From NCBI GenBank assembly GCA_910587095.1, contig CAJUMJ010000045.1:1-51984 (forward strand): a stretch of DNA of 51,984 nt, read 5' to 3'. The position numbers and the translations under genes are program-made. Each line of letters opens with the position of its first letter. Position 1 is the stretch's first letter. Positions 1 to 7,538 of this stretch are shown here, piece by piece. The notes under the pieces were generated by a model. It made no database searches, was not told where the DNA came from, and saw only the letters and a list, made by a program, of their open reading frames with translations. The DNA comes from an uncultured Lachnospiraceae bacterium. GTDB lineage: Bacteria > Bacillota > Clostridia > Lachnospirales > Lachnospiraceae.

Positions 1-141
1 TCACCAAATAACTTGCTTGAATTTTCATCTGCCGTGTTGTCGTCGGTCAACGATGTCACCGCATCGACTCCCTCCTCCGCCTTGCAGAATGAAAATTCAT
101 TCTGCGTCATTTGGCTGAAAATGAATGATACAGCACACTAG
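1..141 (-). mobile_element. MITE-like element, copy 1 (cut by window edge)
   Basis: Read on the minus strand this is the same sequence as 2243-2383, with two mismatches in 141 bp. The visible end (122-141) is the terminal repeat, which reads CTAGTGTGCTGTATCATTCA from the minus strand. It contains the same 10-bp perfect hairpin (GCAGAATGAA/TTCATTCTGC) as copy 2. The CTA at 138-140 supplies the stop codon TAG of the Fur-type gene, so the element abuts that gene exactly. The other end lies outside the window. No transposase is encoded; a non-autonomous element is inferred. Confidence 0.75.
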
Positions 142-539
142 TCCTTTTTCGCGGTAGTTTCATTGAGACAACTGTCGCAAACGCCATAAAAACAAGTTGT
201 CTGTTTATCTATCCTGCCATCAAAATTCTGACGTGCATGTTCAAGTATATCATCCATACAGTCCATTTGTAAATCTGTCAAACTGTTGCATTTCGAACAA
301 AAGAAATGACAGTGACAGGAAGTATCCGCGTCGAAATGATCCATACCGTCGCCCACCTGCAATCTTTGGATCTCACCTCTTTCGGTGAGCAGAGTCAGAT
401 TGCGATAGACTGTTCCAAGGCTGATATTCGGATGTTTTTGTCTGACATTTTGGTAAATGGCATCAGCAGTAGGATGATCCTTTCGGCTTGTCAGAAAATG
501 ATAGATAAGCTGCCGCTGCCGACTGTACTTCACCGCCAT
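138..539 (-). CDS. Fur/PerR-family metal-dependent repressor
   Basis: 133-residue DNA-binding repressor of the Fur family, which senses metal or peroxide and represses uptake or stress genes. The N-terminal winged helix contains the HPTADAIY and LGTVYRNLTLL signatures (about residues 22-52). The dimer domain carries the HFDAD and CHCHF metal-site region and two structural zinc pairs, CSKC and CDSC. The YGVCDSC ending is closest to PerR, but PerR versus Fur cannot be settled by eye. Start ATG at 537-539 is preceded by GGAGGGA (544-550, minus). The stop TAG is formed by the inserted MITE-like element. Divergently transcribed from the sensor kinase at 783. Confidence 0.9.
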   Translation of the reverse strand: MAVKYSRQRQLIYHFLTSRKDHPTADAIYQNVRQKHPNISLGTVYRNLTLLTERGEIQRLQVGDGMDHFDADTSCHCHFFCSKCNSLTDLQMDCMDDILEHARQNFDGRIDKQTTCFYGVCDSCLNETTAKKD

Positions 540-573
540 GGCAGTCCCTCCTAATCTAGCGGTTAAATAAAAA

Positions 574-628
574 TAAGAATCATTACTGTTTTATAGACAC
601 ATTATAGCAAATAAACCAGGTCTGTCAA
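574..628 (-). promoter_or_regulatory. Promoter and possible Fur/Per box of the Fur-type gene
   Basis: On the minus strand, TTGACA (623-628) and TATAAT (601-606) are separated by 16 bp, a near-consensus sigma-A promoter. A partial match to the TTATAATNATTATAA Per/Fur box with the core AATCATTA lies at 574-588, just downstream of the expected transcription start, where a bound repressor would block transcription. Autoregulation is inferred; the box matches 9 of 14 positions. Confidence 0.55.
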
Positions 629-730
629 TATGATTTTGCAATTTATAAATTTTTAATAAGATTATCGGAGATGTTTAATTTTTTATACGATAAAATGTGG
701 TATCATATATTTTGATAATTTGTCTGTTAC

Positions 731-761
731 TGTATAGATATTGTGTAGATATGTGTAGATA
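731..761 (+). promoter_or_regulatory. Three direct repeats upstream of the sensor kinase
   Basis: TGTATAGATA (731-740), TGTGTAGATA (742-751) and TGTGTAGATA (752-761) form a tandem array with 11- and 10-bp spacing, one helical turn. It lies just before the ribosome binding site (765-773) of the kinase. OmpR/PhoB regulators bind such direct repeats, so autoregulation by the cognate regulator at 2492 is a reasonable inference. Confidence 0.45.
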
Positions 762-782
762 TACGGAAAGGAAGTTTTTTCA

Positions 783-2246
783 GTGAAATTCAGAACAAGG
801 CTCCTGATCATGTCGTTGACCATCATATTACTGCCTCTTCTATTGACAAGCGCAGCGCTTTTGGTGGTAGGAAGCCATATTGAGGATGCGGAGTCACAGT
901 TTGGGTTTTTGGACAGAGGCAGCTCTTCCTTTATTTACACAATAGAAAATTACAGCCGCATTTCAGAGGAAGTTTTGAAGGAGGTAAGGCAGCAGATCAG
1001 GCAAAATCCTGCCAAATTGGAAGAGAAAGAGTTTTTGGATAAAATTACTTTGGATTTGGAAGATAAGTCGTCTTATATTATAGTCAGAAAAGACGATACG
1101 ATTTTCTATACAGGAGATGAAGCGGCTGCCAAAAAGATTTTCCCCGCGCTTCCGGAGTATGGCAATGAGATGCCCGGGACGGAAGCGGGTTACTATTATA
1201 ATGATATCAAAAAACTGGTGAAAGAAGTTGACTTTCGCTTTTCGGATGGCAGTGAAGGCAGTTTTTTTGTGATTACGAGTGTCAGTTCCCTGCTTTCCAG
1301 AAAAACGCTTTATAATATGGCGTTTGCCTTTATTCTGGTACTTATTCTCACCAGCGTGTTGCTGACGCGATGGATTCAGAAAGGTATCTTTACACCGATT
1401 GACCAGTTAAATAAGGCTATGCAAAATATTGCCGAGGGTAATTTGGAATATATGCTGGCAACGCATGAGAGAGGTGAGATTGGCGAGCTTTACCGGAATT
1501 ATGAAGATATGAGGCTTCGGTTAAAGGAGTCTCTGGATGAGAAGTTCGAGCACGAAAAGAAAAACAGAGAGTTGATCAGCAATATATCGCATGATTTAAA
1601 AACACCCATAACCGCGGTTAAGGGCTATGTGGAAGGTATTATGGACGGCGTTGCGGATACGCCGGAAAAGATGGATAAATATATTAAAACCATCTACAAT
1701 AAAGCCAACGATATGGATCGCCTGATCAATGAGCTTACTACGTATTCCGGTATCGACAATAACCGCATTCCCTACAACTTCCATCGTATCAACGTGGCCG
1801 AGTATTTTGGGGATTGTGTGGAGGAGGTAGGTCTTGACCTTGAGTCGAAAAATATCCAGTTAAATTATGAGGATCTGGTGGAACCTTCCACACAGATAAT
1901 CGCGGACCCGGAGCAGTTAAAGCGAGTAATCAATAATATTATCGGGAACAGTGTAAAATACCTGGATAAGGAGCAGGGGGTAATAGATATCCGCATCCTG
2001 GATGAAGTAGATTCCATTCGCGTGGAGATAGAGGATAACGGTAAGGGGATTGCCGCAAAAGATTTACCAAATATTTTTGAACGGTTTTACAGAACGGATG
2101 CCTCCCGCAATTCATCCCAGGGTGGCAGTGGAATCGGGCTGTCCATAGTAAAAAAGATCATAGAGGATCACGGTGGCTACATTTGGGCCACCAGCAAAGA
2201 ATTCGAGGGAACCTGTATGCATTTTGTGATACGAAAATATAACTAG
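783..2246 (+). CDS. Membrane sensor histidine kinase (HAMP, HisKA, HATPase)
   Basis: 487-residue two-component sensor. Membrane segments at about 7-29 and 176-196 enclose an extracytoplasmic sensor domain of about 145 residues. A HAMP linker (about 196-250) follows, then the H-box SNISHDLKTPITAVKGY with the phosphorylated His near 270. The ATPase domain has the N-box NNIIGNSVKYL, DNGKGI and GGSGIGLS. Start is GTG at 783 with the purine-rich site GGAAAGGAAG at 765-773. The partner regulator starts at 2492. The stop TAG (2244-2246) is shared with the end of a MITE-like element that now separates kinase and regulator. Signal unknown. Confidence 0.93.
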   Translation: MKFRTRLLIMSLTIILLPLLLTSAALLVVGSHIEDAESQFGFLDRGSSSFIYTIENYSRISEEVLKEVRQQIRQNPAKLEEKEFLDKITLDLEDKSSYIIVRKDDTIFYTGDEAAAKKIFPALPEYGNEMPGTEAGYYYNDIKKLVKEVDFRFSDGSEGSFFVITSVSSLLSRKTLYNMAFAFILVLILTSVLLTRWIQKGIFTPIDQLNKAMQNIAEGNLEYMLATHERGEIGELYRNYEDMRLRLKESLDEKFEHEKKNRELISNISHDLKTPITAVKGYVEGIMDGVADTPEKMDKYIKTIYNKANDMDRLINELTTYSGIDNNRIPYNFHRINVAEYFGDCVEEVGLDLESKNIQLNYEDLVEPSTQIIADPEQLKRVINNIIGNSVKYLDKEQGVIDIRILDEVDSIRVEIEDNGKGIAAKDLPNIFERFYRTDASRNSSQGGSGIGLSIVKKIIEDHGGYIWATSKEFEGTCMHFVIRKYN

Positions 2247-2407
2247 TGTGCTGTATCATTCATTTTCAGCCAAATGACGCAGAATGAATTTTCATTCTGC
2301 AAGGCGGAGGAGGGAGTCGATGCGGTGGCATCGTTGACCGACGACAACACGGCAGATGAAAATTCAAGCAAGTTATTTGGCGAAATGTGAATGATACAGC
2401 ACACTAG
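2243..2407 (+). mobile_element. MITE-like element, copy 2 (complete)
   Basis: 165-bp element with perfect 20-bp terminal inverted repeats, CTAGTGTGCTGTATCATTCA at 2243-2262 and its complement at 2388-2407. Inside are two hairpins: GCAGAATGAA/TTCATTCTGC with a 2-nt loop, and CGATGC/GCATCG with a GGTG loop. If the target duplication is TA, as in IS630/Tc1-mariner elements, the ends read CTA-GTGTG and CACAC-TAG and the insertion fell in the TA of the kinase stop codon, regenerating TAG. The small frames across it look like chance. Family assignment is inference. Confidence 0.8.
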
Positions 2408-2491
2408 CGCCGAAGAAAAACAAGCGACGCGAAGCGGCATTTGTTTTTTGACTCAGTTAATGAATAAACAAATATAAGAGAGGGAAAAACC

Positions 2492-3181
2492 GTGAGTAAA
2501 ATTCTGATTGTGGAAGACGAAGAGGCTATTGCAGATCTGGAGAAGGATTATCTGGAATTGAGCGATTTTGAAGTGACGATTGAGAGTAATGGTGACAAGG
2601 GTCTGGAGGCGGTTCTGACGGGGAATTTTGATCTTGTCATTCTGGATTTGATGCTGCCGGGAATCGACGGTTTTGAGGTATGCAAAAGAATACGTGAAGA
2701 AAAAAATATTCCTATCATTATGGTGTCCGCGAAGAAAGACGACATTGACAAGATCAGAGGACTTGGACTTGGCGCGGATGATTATATGACAAAACCTTTC
2801 AGTCCTTCGGAGCTGGTAGCCAGGGTCAAAGCACATATGGCGCGCTATGACAGGCTTGTGGGCAGCAGTCAGAAAGTCAACGATATTATTGAGATCAGGG
2901 GACTAAAAATCGACAAGACGGCCAGAAGGGTTTATGTAGATGGGGAGGAGAGGATTTTTACAACGAAGGAGTTTGATCTTCTCACTTTTCTTGCGGAGAA
3001 TCCGAACCATGTATACTCAAAAGAAGAGCTATTCCGCGAAATATGGGATATGGATTCTATCGGAGATATTGCCACCGTTACCGTGCACATTAAGAAAATC
3101 CGCGAAAAGATTGAATATGACACGGCAAAGCCCCAATATATCGAGACAATTTGGGGCATAGGATATCGGTTTAAAATCTGA
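2492..3181 (+). CDS. OmpR/PhoB-family response regulator
   Basis: 229 residues. The receiver domain (1-120) has the acidic pair at VEDEEA, the phospho-acceptor in LVILDLMLPGIDG and the conserved Lys in MTKPFSPSEL. The C-terminal winged helix (about 130-229) has TTKEFDLLTFLAENPNHVYS and the typical ending ETIWGIGYRFKI. Start GTG at 2492 with AGAGGGA at 2478-2484. It is the expected partner of the kinase at 783-2246, from which it is separated by 245 bp that include the MITE-like element, so the two may no longer be fully co-transcribed. Confidence 0.93.
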   Translation: MSKILIVEDEEAIADLEKDYLELSDFEVTIESNGDKGLEAVLTGNFDLVILDLMLPGIDGFEVCKRIREEKNIPIIMVSAKKDDIDKIRGLGLGADDYMTKPFSPSELVARVKAHMARYDRLVGSSQKVNDIIEIRGLKIDKTARRVYVDGEERIFTTKEFDLLTFLAENPNHVYSKEELFREIWDMDSIGDIATVTVHIKKIREKIEYDTAKPQYIETIWGIGYRFKI

Positions 3182-3239
3182 CGCGTCGGCAAACCGAAGA
3201 GTTTTCGGTCCTTACCGTGAAATAAGGGGACAAAACAAT

Positions 3240-3932
3240 ATGAAACAGGAACGGGTACTGTACGAGGACACGGATATTCTTGTCTGCCATAAACCGGCCG
3301 GTATCGCTACTCAGACAGCGCGGGTCTGCCAGGCAGATATGGTGAGCGAAATAGCCAATTATCTGAAATCCCCCTATGTGGGTCTGGTTCATCGCCTGGA
3401 TCAGCCCGTAGAGGGGATTTTGGTTTTTGCGAAAAATAAAGCCGCTGCCTCAAAGCTGAGCAGGCAAGCTGCCGGGGAGGCTATGAAAAAGGAGTATTTA
3501 GCGCTTGTTTGCGGGAAAAATATGTGCCGGGCAGGGGAGTTGACGGATTATCTGTTGAAGGACGGAAGAACTAATATTTCCCGTATTGTGCCGCCGGAAG
3601 TAAAAGGTGCAAAGACAGCGCGACTGTCATATGAAATTTTGCGGGATGATAATGTGGAAGCAGGAGGGCCATTACACATTGCGCTTGTAAAAGTTTGTCT
3701 TTACACGGGGAGACACCATCAGATCCGGGTGCAGATGGCCAATGCGGGGATGCCGCTTTTGGGGGATCGAAAATATGGCGATGAATCGGCGAGGGAAATA
3801 TCTTTACGGCTGGGAATCAGAGAGCTTGCGCTCTGTGCGTATCATCTGTCCTTTGATCATCCCGGAAGCGGAAAGAGAATGCAATTCGAAATCGATCCGG
3901 AGGGAAAGGCGTTTCAAATGTTAAAACCGTAA
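3240..3932 (+). CDS. RluA-family RNA pseudouridine synthase
   Basis: 230-residue enzyme that isomerises uridine to pseudouridine in rRNA or tRNA. The catalytic motif is VGLVHRLDQPVEGILVFAK, with the conserved Asp of HRLD. The later block TGRHHQIRVQMA and LLGDRKYG is typical of the RluA/RluD group. There is no N-terminal S4 domain, so it belongs to the short single-domain subgroup; the exact target uridine cannot be told. ATG start with AAGGGGA 10 bases upstream. It follows the response regulator in the same direction and is probably cut off by the terminator at 3995. Confidence 0.88.
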   Translation: MKQERVLYEDTDILVCHKPAGIATQTARVCQADMVSEIANYLKSPYVGLVHRLDQPVEGILVFAKNKAAASKLSRQAAGEAMKKEYLALVCGKNMCRAGELTDYLLKDGRTNISRIVPPEVKGAKTARLSYEILRDDNVEAGGPLHIALVKVCLYTGRHHQIRVQMANAGMPLLGDRKYGDESAREISLRLGIRELALCAYHLSFDHPGSGKRMQFEIDPEGKAFQMLKP

Positions 3933-3994
3933 CCGGGAAGGGACGGGGAATCAGGTATAAAATCACATAAAAAATACATAATAACAGTGATACA

Positions 3995-4022
3995 GAAGCA
4001 GGAACTTCCCCTGCTTCTTTTT
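3995..4022 (+). terminator. Rho-independent terminator
   Basis: Perfect 8-bp stem GAAGCAGG (3995-4002) and CCTGCTTC (4010-4017) with a 7-nt loop, followed by five T. It ends the RluA transcript and runs straight into the 117-bp repeat array. Confidence 0.85.
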
Positions 4023-4398
4023 GCGCGCATAAGCAGAGTCAGAAGATGGCACAGCCAGAACGCAAGCTTGCATGCAGGACTGGCGGGGACAGCTTATGAC
4101 GAGCAACGCGAACTCGAAATGCGAAGCATTACGAGTCTGCATATGAATAAAAGAGTCAGAAGATGGCACAGCCAGAATGGAAGCTTGCATGCAGGACTAG
4201 CGGGGACAGCTTATGACGAGCAACGCGACTCGAAATGCGAAGCATTACGAGTCTGCATATGAATAAAAGAGTCAGAAGATGGCACAGCCAGAATGGAAGC
4301 TTGCATGCAGGACTGGCGGGGACAGCTTATGACGAGCAACGCGAACGCGGAATGCGAAGCATTACGAGTCTGCATATGAATAAAAGAGTCAGAAGATG
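4023..4398 (+). repeat. Tandem array 1: three 117-bp hairpin units plus a partial unit
   Basis: Units begin at 4035, 4152 and 4268 (117, 116 and 117 bp); a fourth, truncated after about 14 bp, begins at 4385. Each unit has a stem GCCAG/CTGGC (4054-4058/4080-4084 in unit 1) and a second hairpin AATGC-GAA-GCATT extended by ACTCG/CGAGT. The first unit is bracketed by GCATAAGCAGA (4027-4037) and TCTGCATATG (4136-4145), which can close the unit. The array fills the gap between a terminator and the ribosome binding site of the AI-2E gene. Array 2 at 8889 is homologous and starts with the same flank. Small frames through it look accidental. Confidence 0.85.
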
Positions 4399-4427
4399 CA
4401 TGCAAAGTAAAAAGGAGACGGAATTTT

Positions 4428-5507
4428 ATGGTGTTTGACGAAGGAATCGGGTTGATCAGACGGCTTCAAAAAAACAAGCTGATAAGAGGATGTATTGTCA
4501 CTGTGTTGGTCTGGTTTTTCTTCCGGTATCTGTTTTCACTGGCGGCTCCGTTTTTTCTTGCCTTTGTGTTGATTACATTGCTTTATCCGCGGTTGGAACG
4601 AATACAGAAAAAAATTCCGGTTAAGAAAAAATATCTTGCGGCAGGAATTATTCTTCCTCTTTTACTTATCGTATGCGCCGTTTTGTGGGCTGTTTTGGCT
4701 GTCGGCATCGAACAATTGCAGAATTTGTCTTTATTTTGCGGAAAGCTGGAGGAGCGGATCGGGGCTTTCTTTCATCAATGCTGCTATCAATTGGACGGAC
4801 AGTTTGGATGGAAGGGAGAAAAGATTGAAAAATATGTAATTGAACAGATGACGATTATTATGGAAAATGTTCAGATTCAGGTAGTGCCCCAGCTTATCTC
4901 CTCTTCCTACAGTTGTTTTAAAGGGCTTTTGTCTGTTGTCGGTTTTCTGGCCATTACCTGTATTGCGGCATTTTTGTTTGAAAAGGATTATACAAAAATA
5001 GTTGATTGGATAAAGAACGAGGAAAGCTTTCGGTTTTTGTGGACGGCGCTGGAAGGCGTGTTGTCGTATTGCGTCACTTTTTTGAAGGCGCAGGGAGTCA
5101 TTCTTTTGTTGATCGCTGCGCTTTGCAGTGTGACACTTTATGTCGCGGGAGTGGAGGGTGGTATATTTCTTGGGATTTTGGCCGGATTTCTGGATATGCT
5201 TCCTTTTGTGGGGACAGGAATTGTGTTGGTGCCTTTGTCGGTATGGCAGCTTTTAAACGGACAATATGTAAGAATGGTTGTGTGCCTTGTTCTATATGGA
5301 ATTTGTGTACTTACAAGAGAAATGCTGGAGCCGAAGCTAATTGGCAATAAGGTCGGTATAGCGCCGGTTTGTATTTTGTTTTCCATTTATGCGGGTGTGA
5401 AGCTTTTCGGTGTGGGCGGCATTGTGAAAGGTCCATTGGCGCTTATCGTTATTTTTGAACTGTTAAAGAAAAGACCGGAATTTGACGAAAACATGCAAAG
5501 CGTTTAA
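4428..5507 (+). CDS. AI-2E/YtvI-family membrane permease
   Basis: 359-residue integral membrane protein of the AI-2E transporter (PerM/YtvI) superfamily. Two N-terminal hydrophobic segments (about 20-60), a third at about 66-95, then an amphipathic domain and four or more segments between about 165 and 350. The late block GGIFLGILAGFLDMLPFVGTG is the family hallmark (DxLPxxG). Length matches YtvI, a sporulation-associated member, but substrate and role are not shown by sequence. ATG start with AAGGAGACGG upstream at about 4412. The hairpin array lies directly upstream. Confidence 0.85.
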   Translation: MVFDEGIGLIRRLQKNKLIRGCIVTVLVWFFFRYLFSLAAPFFLAFVLITLLYPRLERIQKKIPVKKKYLAAGIILPLLLIVCAVLWAVLAVGIEQLQNLSLFCGKLEERIGAFFHQCCYQLDGQFGWKGEKIEKYVIEQMTIIMENVQIQVVPQLISSSYSCFKGLLSVVGFLAITCIAAFLFEKDYTKIVDWIKNEESFRFLWTALEGVLSYCVTFLKAQGVILLLIAALCSVTLYVAGVEGGIFLGILAGFLDMLPFVGTGIVLVPLSVWQLLNGQYVRMVVCLVLYGICVLTREMLEPKLIGNKVGIAPVCILFSIYAGVKLFGVGGIVKGPLALIVIFELLKKRPEFDENMQSV

Positions 5508-5588
5508 GATAAAGAGTGCGGATAAAGCGGCTGGTTTGAATAAGAGGAAGGCCAAAGGCATTCAGGATAGGGGAAGGGAATACGGGGC

Positions 5589-7184
5589 ATGAGTAACAAG
5601 GTGAAAAAGGCGGGTAATACAAAAGACAGAAAAATTATTTCCGAATGGGGATTGCTTGCGCCGGCGATGGAATGTGTTCTGGCGTTTACCATGATTGCAA
5701 TGTGTGTGGCGGTTTCCTTTTATGCAAAGGAAGGGTACAATCAGATAGGCAATGCAAAGTTTACGGCATACCGGGCGGTTTTAACGATTGGCTTTTTCCT
5801 GTTTTTAATGATGGGGGCGGCGTATCTGGTATTTTTTCTAAGACAGAAAAAAAGATGGAAGCTGTCGGTCACGGATTGCTGCGTATTGGCTTACCTGCTT
5901 TTTGTAACGATAGCCGTGTTTTCCGGCGGTTTTTATGAGGAGGCCCTGTGGGGCAGCTTTGGCTGGAACATGGGATGGATGTCGCAGCTCAGTTTTGTGC
6001 TTATCTATTTGACATTATCCCGGTTTGGCACATATTATCGAATGATTTTGGCAGCATTTTGCGGGTCGGCTTTTGTGGTGTTTTTAATCGCCGTTTTACA
6101 TCGTATGCAGATCGACCCTGTCGGCTTTTATGATGGATTGCAGGGTTATCAGACGGCGCAGTTCCTTTCCACTATGGGACAGGCGACCTGGTATGCCAGT
6201 TATCTGGCGGTTGCACTGCCGGTAGGTATAGCTGTGTTTCTATTTTCGGAAAAATCCGTGTTGCGGGTTTTGGGAGGCATTTATACAGCAGTGGGTTTTG
6301 CTTCTTTGGTGACCCAAAATAGCGATAGCGCTTATTTTGCTCTGGCAGGCTTTATGTTTGTGTTTTTTTGGGTCTGTCTGGAAAAGCGGGAAACCTTAAA
6401 CCGGTTTTTGGAAGTCTGTACTCTTTTTTTTGCGGCAGGAAAGACGATGCATTTCCTGATGCAGATTCATCCCAACCCGGATTTGGAATATGATTTTGTC
6501 ACGAATATTATTCTAAATGGAAATATCACCTGGATTCTTTTGGGACTTTGTCTGCTTTTTACCGTTTTTCTGTATGGCAGAAGAAACAGGCCTTATTCCG
6601 CGGTGCGGATGTTTGGGGTAAGGTGGATAGGTGTTGGCGGTATGGCGGCAGCATTGATTGTGGCGGTAAGCTTAATTTTTTTACAGACGAAAGGACTTTT
6701 GCGGGGCGGACTTGGCGAGAGGATTGGCGCTGTGTCATATTTTAACTGGAATGACGACTGGGGAAATGGCCGGGGCAGGATATGGAGCTTTGCCGTGAGA
6801 GTATTTGCCGGTGAGAGTCTGTTACATAAATTATTTGGCGTGGGGCCGGATTGTCTTAGCAGTTATGTCGAAACTTTTCATGCTGAGGAAGCCCGTCTGC
6901 TTTGGGGAGATAAGGTACTCACCAATGCTCACAACGAATGGCTTACAACATTGATCAGTACAGGAGTTTTGGGGGCGTTGGCTTATATAGGGATTTTTGT
7001 CACGGCAGCTCAAAGAAACCTGCGGGTGTGGCGGCAGGATTTTTTGTTGGTGGGAGTGACTGCCTCGGTGGTATCCTACATGGCTTATAATTTTTTCTGC
7101 TACCAGCAGGTGTGCTGTACGCCTTTCGTATTCATGATGCTTGGGATTGGGGAGTACCTATTGAGAACCGGGAAAGCCAGGTGA
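5589..7184 (+). CDS. O-antigen ligase/polymerase-like membrane protein
   Basis: 531 residues with about twelve hydrophobic segments. The extracytoplasmic loop around residues 390-445 (WGNGRGRIWSFAVRVF, FGVGPDCLSSYV, NAHNEWLTTLISTGVLG) matches the Wzy/WaaL/O-antigen ligase domain, in which the NAHNEWL-type segment is characteristic. Such proteins join or polymerise lipid-linked glycans at the outer face of the membrane. No glycosyltransferase genes are nearby, so the glycan is unknown. ATG at 5589 is preceded by GGGAAGGGAA about 10 bases upstream. Likely in one unit with the AI-2E gene (81-bp gap). Confidence 0.8.
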   Translation: MSNKVKKAGNTKDRKIISEWGLLAPAMECVLAFTMIAMCVAVSFYAKEGYNQIGNAKFTAYRAVLTIGFFLFLMMGAAYLVFFLRQKKRWKLSVTDCCVLAYLLFVTIAVFSGGFYEEALWGSFGWNMGWMSQLSFVLIYLTLSRFGTYYRMILAAFCGSAFVVFLIAVLHRMQIDPVGFYDGLQGYQTAQFLSTMGQATWYASYLAVALPVGIAVFLFSEKSVLRVLGGIYTAVGFASLVTQNSDSAYFALAGFMFVFFWVCLEKRETLNRFLEVCTLFFAAGKTMHFLMQIHPNPDLEYDFVTNIILNGNITWILLGLCLLFTVFLYGRRNRPYSAVRMFGVRWIGVGGMAAALIVAVSLIFLQTKGLLRGGLGERIGAVSYFNWNDDWGNGRGRIWSFAVRVFAGESLLHKLFGVGPDCLSSYVETFHAEEARLLWGDKVLTNAHNEWLTTLISTGVLGALAYIGIFVTAAQRNLRVWRQDFLLVGVTASVVSYMAYNFFCYQQVCCTPFVFMMLGIGEYLLRTGKAR

Positions 7185-7538
7185 TTTGTATTGTGATTGT
7201 GACAGGAAACGCGGCCATTTGCAGTCAGTTCTGGCAGCAATCAAACGTTTGACGAGTACAGAGGGGCTTTGGTGTAAAGTTGCACAATACCATATCTTGT
7301 ATAATTTTAGATAATTGATCTCCATATTTGCCAGATAAAGATTTAAAAAAGATATGAACGATATTTCGTTTTATATTTTTCTACATGATATCAGATAAAT
7401 TCTTTTGCAATTTATGTAATGATATGGTATATCTATTTTAAGCATAAAGTTCATTTTAAGGAATCCGTTCTTTCTTTGGTTCCTCAATTCTTTGGGGCAA
7501 TGCTCCGTCAATATTTTCTAAGAAAGGAAAACACGTCT
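7185..7538. other. 354-bp intergenic region without a recognisable gene
   Basis: AT-rich spacer between the O-antigen-ligase-like gene and the Rpn-type gene. No strong terminator hairpin or consensus promoter was found. A frame open from 7419 extends the Rpn reading frame upstream, but the ribosome binding site just before 7539 makes that extension unlikely to be translated. Confidence 0.5.

Noticed and set aside
2243..2440. 65-codon minus-strand frame across the MITE-like element
   Set aside because: It lies mostly within the inverted-repeat element, has no ribosome binding site and no recognisable protein features.
4035..4398. Possible CRISPR array
   Set aside because: The whole 117-bp unit is repeated with no variable spacers, and no cas genes are nearby.
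3987..4438. Short plus-strand frames through array 1
   Set aside because: They repeat the array sequence without a ribosome binding site and look like translation of structured DNA.
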